Source: Turnera subulata (Eukaryota; Streptophyta; Magnoliopsida; Malpighiales; Passifloraceae). Taken from it: 64,000 bases of DNA. Positions 11,546-22,635 of the stretch are shown here, in pieces. The notes under the pieces were generated by a model. It ran no database searches. It was not told where the DNA came from and saw nothing but the letters and a program-made list of their open reading frames with translations. A program made the position numbers and the translations under genes. The DNA is taken from NCBI GenBank assembly GCA_028386065.3, contig JAKUCV010001989.1, positions 101,154-165,153 of the forward strand, read 5' to 3'. Numbering within the stretch: the stretch's first letter is position 1; the number at the start of each line of letters is the position of its first letter.

Positions 11546-11797
11546 CAGGAGCGAGTATAGGGGGAGCAAAGGGGGCCAGGCCCGCCCTAGAATTTTTTTT
11601 TTATTATATATAGTAATAATTTTTCATAAATTGCTTGTTAGCTTGGTGGATAGCTGCATGTTACATAACCGTTGGGTTCGAGTCTTGGTATTGATTTTGT
11701 TTTCTTATTTTTGCCAAACAATATAATTCAGCCCTTATTAATCCAAAAAATAATATATTTTGACCCCCCTTAAAATTTTATTCTGGATCCGCCCCTG
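11546..11797. mobile_element. hAT-type MITE, 252 bp, with perfect 8-bp TSD
   Basis: Starts CAGGAGCG and ends with the complement of CAGGGGCGGATCCAG, so the termini are inverted repeats. It is flanked by identical ctcccctc at 11538-11545 and 11798-11805. Both the CAGG(G)CG ends and 8-bp TSD fit hAT. No coding capacity. It carries an internal pol III promoter-like pair, listed separately. Confidence 0.85.
11639..11684 (+). promoter_or_regulatory. tRNA-like pol III box A and box B inside the hAT MITE
   Basis: 'TAGCTTGGTGG' (11639-11649) resembles box A and 'GGTTCGAGTC' (11675-11684) matches the box B consensus GGTTCGANTC; spacing is about 25-35 nt. T runs occur downstream. This suggests the MITE captured or evolved a tRNA/SINE head. 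Transcription is not shown by sequence alone. Confidence 0.5.
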
Positions 11798-11817
11798 CTC
11801 CCCTCAACCAACTTTTT

Positions 11818-11844
11818 AATAATAATAATAATAATAATAATAAT
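11818..11844. repeat. (AAT)9 microsatellite
   Basis: Nine uninterrupted AAT units. The flanking 11845-11975 is AT-rich with no recognisable gene. Confidence 0.95.
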
Positions 11845-11984
11845 GGCACTTGCACATTCTGGTGGCATTTGCACATGCTGCTAAGAATTCATGGAAAACG
11901 AAGATCCCATCTTGTCACGGAGGCCTGTGATGCATTTGCATTGCATATAGAATTCTTTTTGAAAAAATTATATGCCTAAGAAAT

Positions 11985-13066
11985 GGATTGGGCTCCTCTC
12001 CTGTTGGGAGTAACAGGAGAGATCCTGTTATTTCAATCTCAATCGTTAGATTACATCTAATGGTTCTAAATTATTTTATATTTAAAAGATAACTTTTCAA
12101 CCCTAATTTTCTTTACTTTTTTTTTTCCATTAATCGATCACAAAAACAAAACAACTCATTAATTTTTTTCCTTTTTTCACATATACTCTTTATTCTCTTA
12201 TTTTTTGTCTTCAACATGTGAAGGAAATAAAAAATCTCCATGCATAGTAGATTTGCTGTAAACTTCAAAAAAAATTTAATCATTAAAAAAAAAGAATATG
12301 AACCTTTCGTCCTACTTAAGAAACTGAAGATTGTTTATTCATCAAACATTTTCTTGGTTATAATCCTATACGCTAACTTCATTTTCATACAAGGGGAACA
12401 TAATATAATTACAGGCATTGAGCATTAGTTCTGCAGTACATCATCACCTGTTTCCATATACTTCAATTCAGTCCATATTGCTTCAGGCCAGAAGATGTTG
12501 CAGTTCCCGCTCCATCCTGATGTGTGCCTTGTCCACCTCTCAAATCAAAAGTCTTCACTTTGAAGAAGTCATTAGTCTTGATCAAGCCAATTCCACGGAA
12601 TAACAACTATTAACAGAAGATAAGTATAAAAAGGAATAATAGGCCTGGTTAGATATAAAGTATTGGAACCATATAAAACACGTTCACCAGGATTGTCCCC
12701 GGTGGAAACTAAGAAATAGAAATAAATTTACTGGAAATCCAGTATTCATGTGATTTTTTTTGTTTCCTTTTAAAGGTTGAAGAGAAGAAACAGGAGAATC
12801 AAGCATTCATGTGATTTTTTTTGTTTCCTTTTAAAGGTTGAAGAGAAGAAACAGGAGAATCAAGCGCATGCCTGAAAAAAAAGAGAAAAAATTAAATGAG
12901 TTGTTTTGTTTTTGTCCTCGGTTAAAGAAAAGAAGAACAATAAATGAGGGTTGAAAACTTATCTTTTAAATATAAAATAATTAAGAACTATTAGATTTAA
13001 TTTAATGGTTGAGATTGAAATAACAGGATCTCTCCTGTTACTTCCAACGGGAGAGGAGCTCAATCC
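11985..13066. mobile_element. Mutator-type element, 1082 bp, with 9-bp TSD
   Basis: Terminal inverted repeats of roughly 190 bp begin 'GGATTGGGCTCCTCTCC' on the left and 'GGATTGAGCTCCTCTCC' on the right (minus strand). Identical 9-bp flanks ctaagaaat lie at 11976-11984 and 13067-13075; long TIRs with a 9-bp TSD are diagnostic of Mutator-like elements. No transposase is present. The interior at about 12418-12603 is less AT-rich, and on the minus strand reads open as 'RGIGLIKTNDFFKVKTFDL' and onward to a stop, a possible captured exon I cannot identify. Confidence 0.85.
12744..12865. repeat. 61-bp tandem duplication inside the Mutator-type element
   Basis: Two virtually identical 61-bp copies (12744-12804 and 12805-12865), each beginning 'ATTCATGTGATTTTTTTTG'. 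Their near identity suggests a recent slippage or repair event. Confidence 0.9.
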
Positions 13067-13075
13067 CTAAGAAAT

Positions 13076-13634
13076 TAATTAAGTACTATAATAAATTCTC
13101 GCGACGAATAAAGAGCACAATAGTCTAATTGATGGGACGACTTGGAATTCAGTGAATGATTGGGTTAAATTATAGTAGGTAAATGTGGACAAGTGGAAAA
13201 GCAGAACCCAGTACATAAATTAAGCAAGGCAACTGCACTTTCTCCTTTCCATGCATAGCTGTATTATGCATATTGTAAATTGTTTCATCATTGACATTGA
13301 CTTACACTCACCAGCTAGGAAGTTAAGAAATAAATAATCTTTTTGGGCCGATGTGCCAAGAGCCAGCGACATGATGTTAAATAGTAGGCAGGTTCCCTCA
13401 AACTAACGTACACAATAAATGCAAGATTGAAAAGAGACAAAAATCATGTGTCAGGTGCTTGAAATATTCCGGGTAAGTAACTAATTGCAGATCATTTTTT
13501 TGAGGAAAACTAATTGCAGATCATGAAGATTAATTAATTCTTGGAACCATTACACGAAGGAGACTTGACTTCATTTCCTCTGAGTCTTGGATGTACTTGA
13601 CGAACTCTAGTGCTGAAAATGTGAAAGGTTTAAT
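13076..13634. other. Unannotated AT-rich spacer
   Basis: No gene, RNA or complete element recognised. A short duplicated 'CTAATTGCAGATCAT' occurs near 13482-13525. The segment ends in the left TSD ggtttaat of the hAT-type element. Confidence 0.6.
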
Positions 13635-13882
13635 TAGGGCTGCAAATGAGCGGAGCCGAGTCTTGGCTCGTGAAAATTTGATCAAGCTCAAGCTCAGCTC
13701 GTGTTTATTTCGAGCCTAAATTTTGAGCTCAAGCTCGACTTAGCACATTTAGTAGGCCTTATTGAGCTATAAACGAGACAATAATTACAAGTCAAGATCG
13801 TGAAAAATATATATTTTTTAATTAATAATTTAAGTAATCAATCATATTAACTATTATATCATACAAAATTAGAAGTATTTTA

Positions 13883-16655
13883 TGTAACAGCCCGGGTAAT
13901 TTTTAAGTTTTTACCATCACCGTAAAATTTATTTCACAGTTATTTACCATAAAAATTAATCTTGGGTAATTAATTTATGGTAATTCGTGCATCGGATTCC
14001 GAAACCGAGCCTTGTCCCACGCTCGGGATTTTTCTGCGGATTTATCGGACCAAGTTGGAATTTTTCGGTTCCAGGAATCTTTAGAAAAGTCAGGAATAAC
14101 CCCGAATTATCGGGCCAGAAATAAAGTCAAGGGGGTACATTAGTTATTTTCTGGTCCGGACGGGACACGACCCACAAGCTGCACAGCACGAGGCAGCCGC
14201 CACTCACTGTGAAGCTTGTGAGTGGACTGTGCCACCCGTGCATCGCCAGTTGTAGCCCTTGAATTCTTTCTTTTTCTTTTTCCCTGCACCACCTCTTCAT
14301 TTTCACTCTGCCTACAACCACCTCACCCTCTGCAATTCCCGTAACCTCCTTCCTGCAACTAAACCGATTATAGCAAAAAATAAAAAAACAACAACAACAA
14401 CATAAAAACAACACACACCACCCAGAACGCTGTCGTTTCCCCTCTCCCCTTCTTCTTTTCTTTTCTTTTTCTTTCAGCCGCCACCACCACCTTGAGCCAC
14501 CACTGTCGGCCACCACCACACCACCTCTCCACCACCAGCACACGCCGCCAACCAATTTTCCTTCCCCTCTCTGCCGTGACACCGCCACTATCCTCCCCGC
14601 TGCAGATTGTAGCAACCACGCCGACAGACGCCCGAGACCACCTTCTCGTCGCGCCACGTCGACCGCCGTCCCTGCTCGTACGATCTCCCCGCTCGTGCCG
14701 CCTTCTCGCAGCCGCCTCGTCCCCTCCTCGCCGACGCCTCGCTTGCTTGGTCTCGCCGTGCCGCCTTGTTCCGTCGTCGAGCTCGCCGTTGCAAGGTGAG
14801 CTGCGGGTCGATGGTGACCCATTTGAGGCGGGTCGACCCGCGACCCGGATGCTTTGCGGGTTGAGTCTCGCGGGCTGGGCCGAGACTGAGATGGGTTGAA
14901 TTGTGTTGGGCTGGGTCGGGTTCCAAGCCTGCGTGTGGGCTTGAGTCTGGGCTCCTGGTTGGGGCCTGGGCTTGGCACTATGCATGGTCTGGGCTGACAC
15001 TAAAGGCCCAGTCCGAATTTAATTAAAAAAAAGAAATATTCTGGAAAAATAAAATAGATATAATTTTGGGAATTAAAATAATTTGTGTTCTGGAGGAAAA
15101 AATATATAAATGTGATAACGATAGACGAGTAATTAATTAGAGGAGATAATCATGGAAAAAAATAATAATAGTAATTAATAATTTTAGAAAGTACATACTT
15201 ATAGAAATAAATATGGAAAGGGTATTATCAAAGTAGGAATGAATATAGTATTATTTTTATCAACTAGAAATAAATGGTGAATGATGATGATAATGGAGAA
15301 TTAACCCGGGGAAGTAACCGAGACGAGTTAGTATTTCTTTTTCGGTATATAGTAGTGGCATGACATTGCATATCACTTATGTGTGCATATTATTTCTTTG
15401 ATATAGGAGTTGATAACGAGCAGATACCTGAGGAACCGGACTTGAAGTCTGTGGGGCATTTCCAAACTTGATAGTTGGCTAAGGTGAGGATGGATAACCT
15501 TGGATATGTGCCTGTAATACTGTGTTTGATTTTGTTGTTTGATTCAACTGCTGAATTGATTATTGACTGCTATATGATTGCTATGGAATTGTTGATGGTT
15601 ATTGTTTGCTATTTGATTGCTGTGGATATTGGCGTGATGTTGCTGGATTGTGTTGTTGGATAGTGGTATTGTGAGTAACCATTGAACTGTTGTAAATAGT
15701 GATATGAGATTGTTGGTTGGTTGAGCCTGTGGATTAATCTGAGATAATAAAAAGTTGAACAATTGATGATAGAGTAATGGAATTGGAATTGAATTTGAGA
15801 TGATGATATAATTGTCACGTGGAAAGTAGTGGTACGACTGGATGGTTAGAGACTAGTTCTGTGGTGTCATGGCCGGTTTGGTTGGTTGTTGGGGATGTTG
15901 ATCCCGGATGATGTTGTTATTGGGATGATGATCCCAGATTTGTGATATTGGGATGTTGATCCCGGATTTGTTGATATTGGGATGTTGATCCCGGATTGTT
16001 GGTATTGGGATGTTGATCTCGGATTGTTATTTGGCCTGGCATCCAGAATTAGTTAATAACCAGGTATGACCCTAGCTTGTCCAGTGATGGGGCCCGGAAG
16101 ATAAATTTGGTAATAAAAATAATAAGCATTCTTTTGGTCTTGGCTTAGTTATGTTTTAGTAAGACTCTTCTGTTGTGTTGTTTGTGTTGGATTCTTCTGT
16201 TGTGTTGGCTGTGTTACTTCGAAAGTATTACAGTTGATTATATATCTTTGTTTATCCTTCGTCGGTGAGCACTTCGGACTCACCCCTCACCTGCGGGGTT
16301 TCATCCCGTAGGTTTGGTTGCTTCGTAGTTCAGGTACTATGTGCGTTGGCTGCTGCTTTCTTCTCCACCTGACTCTGGATCCATACCCCGCTGCATGTGC
16401 ATAAAGTCTTCCGCTGCTGTTCTGTTGCATATGTTGCTGTATTTTAATTCCGTTGTTGTTGCTTGCTCCTTTCTCTGTTGTTGTTGTATGATGTGAACTG
16501 TGTATTGCTGAATAATGGTCTCCGAGCATGGGTGACAAATGTATTATATGGATTGCTGTTGTAAACTACTTGTGAATTGTATTGTAATCCCTCTTAATAA
16601 GAATAGTTTCGGCACATGTTTACTGTGTATGGTAAATACGGGTCGGGGCGCTTCA
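13883..16655 (+). mobile_element. Solo LTR, 2773 bp, Ty3/gypsy (probably Del/Tekay-like)
   Basis: Starts TGTAACAGCCCGGG and ends GGTCGGGGCGCTTCA, flanked by identical tttta at 13878-13882 and 16656-16660. No internal region, primer site or coding domain is present, so it is best read as a solo LTR left by LTR-LTR recombination. Very long LTRs starting TGTAACA are known for Del/Tekay chromoviruses; lineage is inferred. A GC-rich stretch (14480-14990) and the motif 'GGACTCACCCC' (about 16268) belong to the LTR. Arg/Pro-rich readings on both strands here are composition artefacts. Confidence 0.8.
15890..16028 (+). repeat. Minisatellite in the solo LTR
   Basis: Four to five copies of a roughly 28-30 bp unit built on 'TTGGGATGTTGATCCCGGAT', with 'GGGAT...ATCCC' forming a short inverted repeat in each unit. 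It is internal to the solo LTR. Confidence 0.8.
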
Positions 16656-16884
16656 TTTTATTAAAAAAATAATGATAGAAATAATTTTTAAAAGATGATA
16701 GATTTTTTATATTCAATAAAAACTAAAATTAAATCATCATTCAAGATTTTAAAATAAAAAATTAAATAAAAAACATATTGGCAAAATAATAGATATTCCT
16801 CATGAATTATAATAAATAAAATTTCAGCAATGCAAATAATAATAAAAAATATTAGTCAATATTAGATGAGGACATATATTTATT

Positions 16885-18969
16885 GGGTCAATCATATTTT
16901 TGGTCCCTGTGTTTGCCGCTTTGAACATTTTTCATCCCTGTGTTGCAAAAAGCACATTTTTCATCCTCATGTTTATTTTTTGGAACATTTTTCATTATCA
17001 GCCGATTTTTCGGCCCGAAAATGCTGACGTGTCACCTTTTTTTTGACACGTCAGCGATGTGGGTCCCACCCAAAACCGGAAATGCCCAACCCATTCTCAT
17101 GCGCCCGACCCGTTTCGCCCCACGGGTCTTGCCCATTTTCCGCCTACTCAATGACACAAACACCCCCGCAACTGATTTGAATTAAGAAAAAAAAAACCTA
17201 CCATTTTAATAATTTTTTTTATCCAAACATTTTTTAAAATATGGAAAAATTTAAAAAAAATCATTTTTAGAAGTGGTGTTCGAGAATAATTTTGTTGAAA
17301 GATTCTATTCAAATTATTTTCAAATATGAAGATATATATATTACCGAACCCAAATTAAATTGCACCCACTTAAAAAAAAACTTTGACCCAAATTAAGTTC
17401 CCAAATCTACGAAAATTAAAAAATTTTTTAAAGAAACTAATTATGATAGGAAGAGAATTAATTATCAATTAATGAGATTAAAGCCTCCAGATCAAATCAT
17501 CATCTCTTTCATTAAATTGCACCCATTTAAAAAAATTTTGACCGAATTAACTTGCAAAAATTATAAATTTTAAAAGGAAAACTACTATAAAAAAAAATCT
17601 TAAAAGGAAACTACTTATGATAGGAACTCTTTAATTGATAGTTAATTACTCTTAATAATTGTTGTTTTAATTTCGGAGGTAGTTTCTGGTTTAGTAGTAG
17701 AGAAAGTAGCTTTAGTTTCTAACCTAGGCTGCCGTCTTGGCCGCGTCGGCAACCGGGAGCGGAGGTGGTGGTACCCGCGGTTGGGGTCCCAGATATGCTA
17801 CTGCAGACCTTCCTCCGTCGAGTCCAGCCCCGATAAGTTTCTTAAGCGCCCTATTCAAACCAAAAACCACAAAAAATGTCGTCTGCTCCTCCTCAATCTG
17901 ATTCAACTGTCGTCAATCGATCCATCATCCCGTTTCCAGCACGTGGAGCACCGGCTCAGCCCCTGCCTTTGTCCCTGCTTTTGCTCCTCCGCCGCCGCCA
18001 CAGGAGCCGGAGTCTTCAACGTCGGCTCGGCCGGTGCAGGGGGTTGAGAAAGAACAACCTCCGCCGGCGGAGAAGGGAAGGATAGAGACAAAGAAGCGGC
18101 GGAGGTGACGGTGGTCGGGGCTTACTCTTCCTCTTTCTTTCCTCCTTTGTCTTCCCGATTTTGTTGCTAATCGGGTTTTGGTTTTGTGTTTATGGCGGGT
18201 TGTGCGTGTTTGTTACGGATTTGGTGGTCGGGATTGTTGGATTCCGGCAGCAGATTGGTGATGCTCGAGTTGTTTGTGTGGATTTCGAGCAATGGAATGT
18301 TGGGTTTGGATTTGGACAGTGTGGATTTGGTTTGGACAGAAGAATTCGTTCACAAATTCGCCGAGAAGAGAAAACTCAAGGCGATTAATGGTGAATGGTT
18401 GAGAGAATTGATGTAGGGAGCTGCATTCATCTCCATGGCACTGGTATCGGCCAAAGAGCCAAACTCCAGCCCTATTTAAAGAAAAAAAAATGAACATAGA
18501 TTCACCTTAAGAGTCTACAAACACAAGAATCAACGCATACAAACAACCCAAAAAACAAATTGAAGAACGAAAAAACAAATCTCGCCAAACGGATATGGAG
18601 ATGGGGGTGGGGATGGCGACGGTGAAGGGGGATAAAAAAAAAAAGTTATTAAAATGGTAGGTTTTTTTCTTAATTCAAATCAGTTGCGGGGGTGTTTGTG
18701 TCAATGAGTAGGCGGAAAACGGGCAAGATCCAGGGGCGAAACGGGTCGGGCGCATGAGAATGGGTTGGGCATTTCCGGTTCTGGGTGGGACCCACATCGC
18801 TGACGTGTCAAAAAATAGGTGACATGTCAGCATTTTCGGGACAAAAAACCGGCTGATAATGAAAAATGTTCCAAAAAATAAACACAAGGATGAAAAATGT
18901 GCTTTTTGCAATACAGGAATGAAAAATGTTTAAAGCGGCAAACACAGGGACCAAAAATATGATTGACCC
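16885..18969. mobile_element. Mutator-type element with ~340-bp TIRs, Pack-MULE candidate
   Basis: Inverted ends begin 'GGGTCAATCATATTTTTGG' and extend about 340 bp (16885-17225; 18625-18969), including a palindromic 'TGACGTGTCA' region. Flanks are identical tatatttatt (16875-16884 and 18970-18979), a 10-bp TSD within the Mutator-like range. No transposase is found. The core (about 17650-18480) has sharply higher GC and gene-like sequence, the usual signature of a Pack-MULE. Confidence 0.85.
17740..18418 (+). other. Gene-like fragment inside the Mutator-type element
   Basis: From ATG 17876 the frame opens 'MSSAPPQSDSTVVNRSIIPF'. After an apparent one-base shift it continues Pro-rich 'APPPPPQEPESSTSARP', ending 'KKRRR' at a stop near 18105. 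A later open stretch (18186-18416) includes 'WTEEFVHKFAEKRKLKAING'. I do not recognise the parent gene. The upstream GC-rich leader and coding-like composition in an otherwise AT-rich TE support capture of a host gene 5' end. Whether it is expressed is unknown. Confidence 0.45.
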
Positions 18970-19899
18970 TATATTTATTTTACTTGAGTATAGACAGATT
19001 ACACTCGTCTAGGGCAATATATACTCTTCAATGTCCAGCTTTTCTAACAAAGAAAAAAATTAATATGTTAGTATAGTTTATTATATTAATTTTAAGAGCT
19101 TTATCTACTTAGTACTAATAATTATAAAACTAGTATTTAAGATCATAAGGCATTTATCTTATCTTTTTCTCCTCGTAGACCATAAAAGTTTATGTACCAA
19201 TCTCTCCCACAAATTAAAACTTGAGTTGTACTTAAAAAAGAACGATGTGGATCGATAATTCTTCCCCAGTACTAATAGTTGATTCTAAATACTGTTGTGA
19301 TAGGTCCAGACAATATGTCGCAAACCATTTTTTATAAAATTCTAAACTTCAAATTGAGGTTGATGAAAAAAATTAAACTAGTTGCACAAAAAAAAATTCA
19401 TTTAATTTCCTTTTTTCAGGTTTACCTAATTTTTTATAATGCATAATATTTTGTTTTGTCTTCTATATTTAATTTTTTGGGCTAAAAATTCACAAATATT
19501 TCATATTTTCAAAATTATTATATTTTAATTAATAAATTTAAAGTTTTTTAGCAAAGTAGTAATATTTGTTGGTTATGACCTAATTAAATTACTTTTATTG
19601 TCATCCAAGTTCAATCTAATTGAATGTAATTTATAAGCTTATTTTTTTAAAAAAACATAACTTACGAATCTCTCACAAGCTAGTTATTGAATCTAAACGA
19701 GTCGAGCTCACGAGTCTTTAAATGAGAACCTAAATGAGCTAAGTTCACGAGCTAACGAGTCGAGTTTCAGCAAGCTCGGGCTCGACTCGTTTAGTTTCGA
19801 GTTTTTTACAGACAAGCTCAGGCTCGACTTGTTTCCATAACGAGCTAGGATCGATTGAGTTATTATCGAGCTGAGCCTCATTTGCAGCCTAGGTTTAAT

Positions 19900-20158
19900 C
19901 TATTCAACACGTGATTTGTTTGTCATTATATGGTACCCACTAATTAAAAAAAATTGTTTAAGGTTTTTGCTAGGAAGCTGGCTTAGGGTAGTGTTGACTG
20001 ATTTTTTTTTTTTTGTTAATAATTTTGTTTAACCCAAAGCAAGGGAAGAAGAACCATACAACTGGAAGATATGGACATAATATGGATGAGCAATGTATAA
20101 CACTATTGCAAGATTCATCTATGGTGTGGAATGATGGCCAATACAGGAATAGAAGCAA
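19900..20158. other. AT-rich spacer before the NBS fragment
   Basis: No feature recognised apart from poly-A/T runs. It may contain decayed upstream NBS sequence, but I could not align a P-loop. Confidence 0.5.
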
Positions 20159-20383
20159 TTGCTTCTCGAATCTCAACCCTGTCTGCAACCACAAAAGACC
20201 CTACTAGAGAAGAAAGCAATCCAGGGTAGGCTGCAACATAAAAATGTATTGGTAATGGTTGATGATATCTACCGATTAGAGGAGTTAGTACATTTGGATA
20301 TCCTGCAAAATTTGCTTGCTTCAGAAAGTAGAATCATCATATCGAAGGATGCGCTTGAACCAAGTAAATTACAACATTCATGA
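20159..20383 (+). pseudogene. TIR-NBS-LRR (NB-ARC) fragment
   Basis: The 74-residue reading contains 'LQHKNVLVMVDDIYRLEELV', a kinase-2 motif (hydrophobic stretch then DD) in the TIR-class form followed by a Leu/Glu pattern, then 'ESRIIISKDA', the RNBS-B motif. The order and 40-residue spacing fit NB-ARC domains of plant disease-resistance proteins. No P-loop, GLPL, TIR or LRR is visible nearby, and a stop follows 'PSKLQHS'. It is an isolated, non-functional piece; the kinase-2/RNBS-B pairing makes the family call fairly firm. Confidence 0.65.
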
Positions 20384-20738
20384 TCCTTTGATTACTGATG
20401 GCATTCTACATTTATTTCTTGGGATATGTCCCTGGGAAAAAAAAATAAATGTTTCGAAATGACAGAAGAAAATACCTTTTTGGCTAACAGATTACAACGA
20501 AAGAAAAAGAAAAATAGACATAGAGTACCAATTAAGATCCAGGAAAGAACTGATTTTTATTTTTTGTCCGCATCCTTCCTTCCACTTATTGGGTTTCATC
20601 TACCGGCCCAACAGCTGTCTATGTGGGCTTACGTTGAGATGGTTGGGCCTGATAAGGAGGAGGCATATGCTCTTCCAACGATGGAGTCCTTGTAGCAGAC
20701 TTATTCTCTCCCCTATTGGTGTAGGTGTCGGTGGATTA
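20384..20738. other. Unannotated spacer
   Basis: Non-TE-like sequence with no recognised motif between the NBS fragment and the first LTR of the array. The short open frame at 20426-20695 has no familiar domain. Confidence 0.5.
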
Positions 20739-21730
20739 TATTTGTACTAAAATCAAAATCGTGGGTTTAAGGGTATGCCTTGAGCATCCGAAGAAGAGAT
20801 TTATGAGCTTGCAGTCGCCGACGACTTGGAGTGACCAATGGAGCCTTGGCCTAGAACGGTCAGGCCTAGAATGATTGTTATGGCTCTAGAACGATCATTC
20901 TGTCTTTGGCGGAGAACGGTCGTTCTGCCGTTGGCCGAGAACGGTCGTTCTGCCGGTGACCGAGAACGGTCGTTCTTCTGTTGGCCGAGAATGGTCGTTA
21001 TGGCTTGGGTAATTGTGGTGGACGGGTGTAAGTACATGTTGGTATCGACCTGGATTATTAAGTCCGTAGATGGACCAAGTGATCTTTCTGGACTTTAAAA
21101 GGATTGTGGAGGATTAGTTGTTGTCGTTGGCCTGTAAGGATTGTGGAGTCTGCCAAGTTGGGGGACTAGTTGTTGCCGTTGGCCTGTGGGGATTGTTTGG
21201 TTTGCCACGTCGGTGGATCTCAACAAAACACATCTCGATTTCAAAATTGACTCTGTGGATGACTTTGAATTTCAAACCTTGAGGGATGTTTGAAGGATAT
21301 CTCACAGAAGGATTTCGAACTTGAAAAGGTTCAGGGAAGGATTTGAAACATCTATATTTTATCATTGCAGAATTGGAAGGCAGAAGGCAGACTATGAATT
21401 TGAATTTTGTAATTTGGACTAGCTTATCTGGTGAATAACTTGTGTGCCTATATAAGGCCATTGGCCTTTCTGGTACATGGCATCCCAATCATGACAACCA
21501 TCCATCAATCAAATTATCTTTATCAAATTTATCATTATTTTATCGCACAGTAGTGTAGATTTCTATGTCTTTCTAGATAACTTAACTTAGAAAACCCGAA
21601 ACCCGGTCCAAGGATGTGCGACACCGTCCGTTCGGCCCTTCAGCGGTGGGATCCGGTAGCCGTTGGTCGCTCGCTGTTCAATGTAGTGAACAGTTTTTGC
21701 AGGGTTCAAAGCTGTTCTATTTGGAGAACA
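20739..21730 (+). repeat. LTR copy 1 of the array
   Basis: Starts 'TATTTGTACTAAAATC' (other copy TGTTTGTACTAAAATC) and ends in GAACA before the primer site; the end may be 21692 or 21730 because GAACA occurs at both. It shares its whole length with copy 3 and its right half (from 'ATCATGACAACCATC') with copy 2. Confidence 0.75.
20850..21004 (+). repeat. AACG palindrome array in LTR copy 1 (~7 units)
   Basis: About seven units of 18-25 bp, each centred on 'AGAACGGTCGTTCT', an inverted repeat AGAACG/CGTTCT with a 2-nt spacer. Spacer text is 'GCCGTTGGCCG'-like. The array lies in the upstream part of the LTR, where enhancers normally sit. Confidence 0.85.
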
Positions 21731-21740
21731 GTTGTAGTTT

Positions 21741-21759
21741 TTGGCACGCTTGGTGGGAC
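21741..21759 (+). other. Primer-binding-site-like sequence, array unit A
   Basis: 'TTGGCACGCTTGGTGGGAC' follows the first LTR; 'TTGGCATGCTCAGTGGGAC' occupies the same place after LTR copy 2 (27797-27815). Position and TGG start fit a tRNA primer site; the tRNA is not assigned. Confidence 0.5.
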
Positions 21760-21762
21760 ATC

Positions 21763-22635
21763 ATGTTCTCACCAACAATTAAGTTCCAGATGGAGTCTGT
21801 GGCCATCATCTGTGGCCATTTTTCACAACTTTTGAAGGAAAAGGAAGCGCTTTCCAAGCATCTACAGACTAGCCGTTGTTCCAAATAGTCACGGTTGTTG
21901 TCTGTTCAATACAACCGGGCTTGTAAAGAGGAGGAATACCTATATGATGAGCTTGGTGAAAGGGGGATGAGTGTTCTAATAAAGGACATTCAGGCTGAAC
22001 AGTTGTTTGGTGCGCGACCGATGGATTATATCTTGAATGTAATATACTCATCGGTCATTACAGAAGAAGAAGGATGTCTGGCAGAGATCGAAGGAGGGCA
22101 ACCATTCAAGTGTTTAGCACTCAAAAAGATCAAAGTAGAGGAAGACTCCTTTATCAACAAGCTGCATACTGATAGTACAAGGCCGGGTCCTCGGCCAAAC
22201 ATATTAGATATCTTCGACGCCATTGAACTTTTTGACCAATTATATGCTAATAGCCAGATTTTATCGCAGAAAAGTCATAAAGTAAGATCAGAGATCGATG
22301 TACAGGGCTTGGAAGAAGTGAAGTCCCTTAATGTAGAAGAAGGTCCTACTGATGATAAATCAAGGAGCGATCAATCATTGGTCGATCTGGATAGACCAGC
22401 CCACCAGGGGGCAACACAGATGCAAGCCCTCGTGAAGAAGATTTTTCATCGATTTTGCAAGGTGAAGGCCATGATTCACCTAGCATTGCTAATAGCCGGG
22501 GCCATCAGGTTATTCCCAGTAAAAAGAACCAACAGAAAATGCCTGGTGGACAGGACTGGAAGGCCACCGCCAGTGGTCTTCTTGCCACTACTAAAGGCCA
22601 GAACTGCCATACCGTTCATAAGGACTGAACCATAA
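21763..22635 (+). pseudogene. Unrecognised ORF of array unit A, with in-frame UAG
   Basis: From ATG 21763 ('MFSPTIKFQMESVAII') 41 codons run to UAG at 21886-21888, then the same frame stays open for about 249 codons to 22635, including 'GERGMSVLIKDIQAEQL', 'ARPMDYILNVIYSS' and 'GGQPFKCLALKKIKVEED'. The counterpart in unit B (27819-28499) has the UAG at exactly the same codon. Acidic and Ser-rich toward the end. I see no gag zinc knuckle, protease, membrane segment or known fold. By position just after the primer site it is probably gag-like. Function unknown. Confidence 0.5.

Larger units (their letters stand above)
13635..19891. mobile_element. hAT-type element with two nested insertions; perfect 8-bp TSD
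   Basis: Ends TAGGGCTGCAAATGAG (13635) and its inverted counterpart CTCATTTGCAGCCTA (to 19891), with 'GAGCTCAAGCTCGA'-like subterminal repeats on both sides. Flanks are identical ggtttaat at 13627-13634 and 19892-19899. Removing the nested solo LTR and Mutator-type element with their TSDs leaves about 1384 bp without transposase, so the original was a non-autonomous hAT-type element related to the one at 9424-10360. Confidence 0.88.

Noticed and set aside
11639..11684. A tRNA gene
   Set aside because: Boxes A and B are present but I could not fold a cloverleaf with an anticodon arm; it is inside a hAT MITE.
14127..15000. Long Arg/Ser/Pro-rich open frames on both strands
   Set aside because: They lie in the GC-rich part of a solo LTR, overlap in several frames, have no recognisable domain and reflect composition only.
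15544..15818. Asn/Gln/His-rich minus-strand open frames
   Set aside because: They are reverse-strand readings of T/G-rich LTR sequence with no conserved motif.
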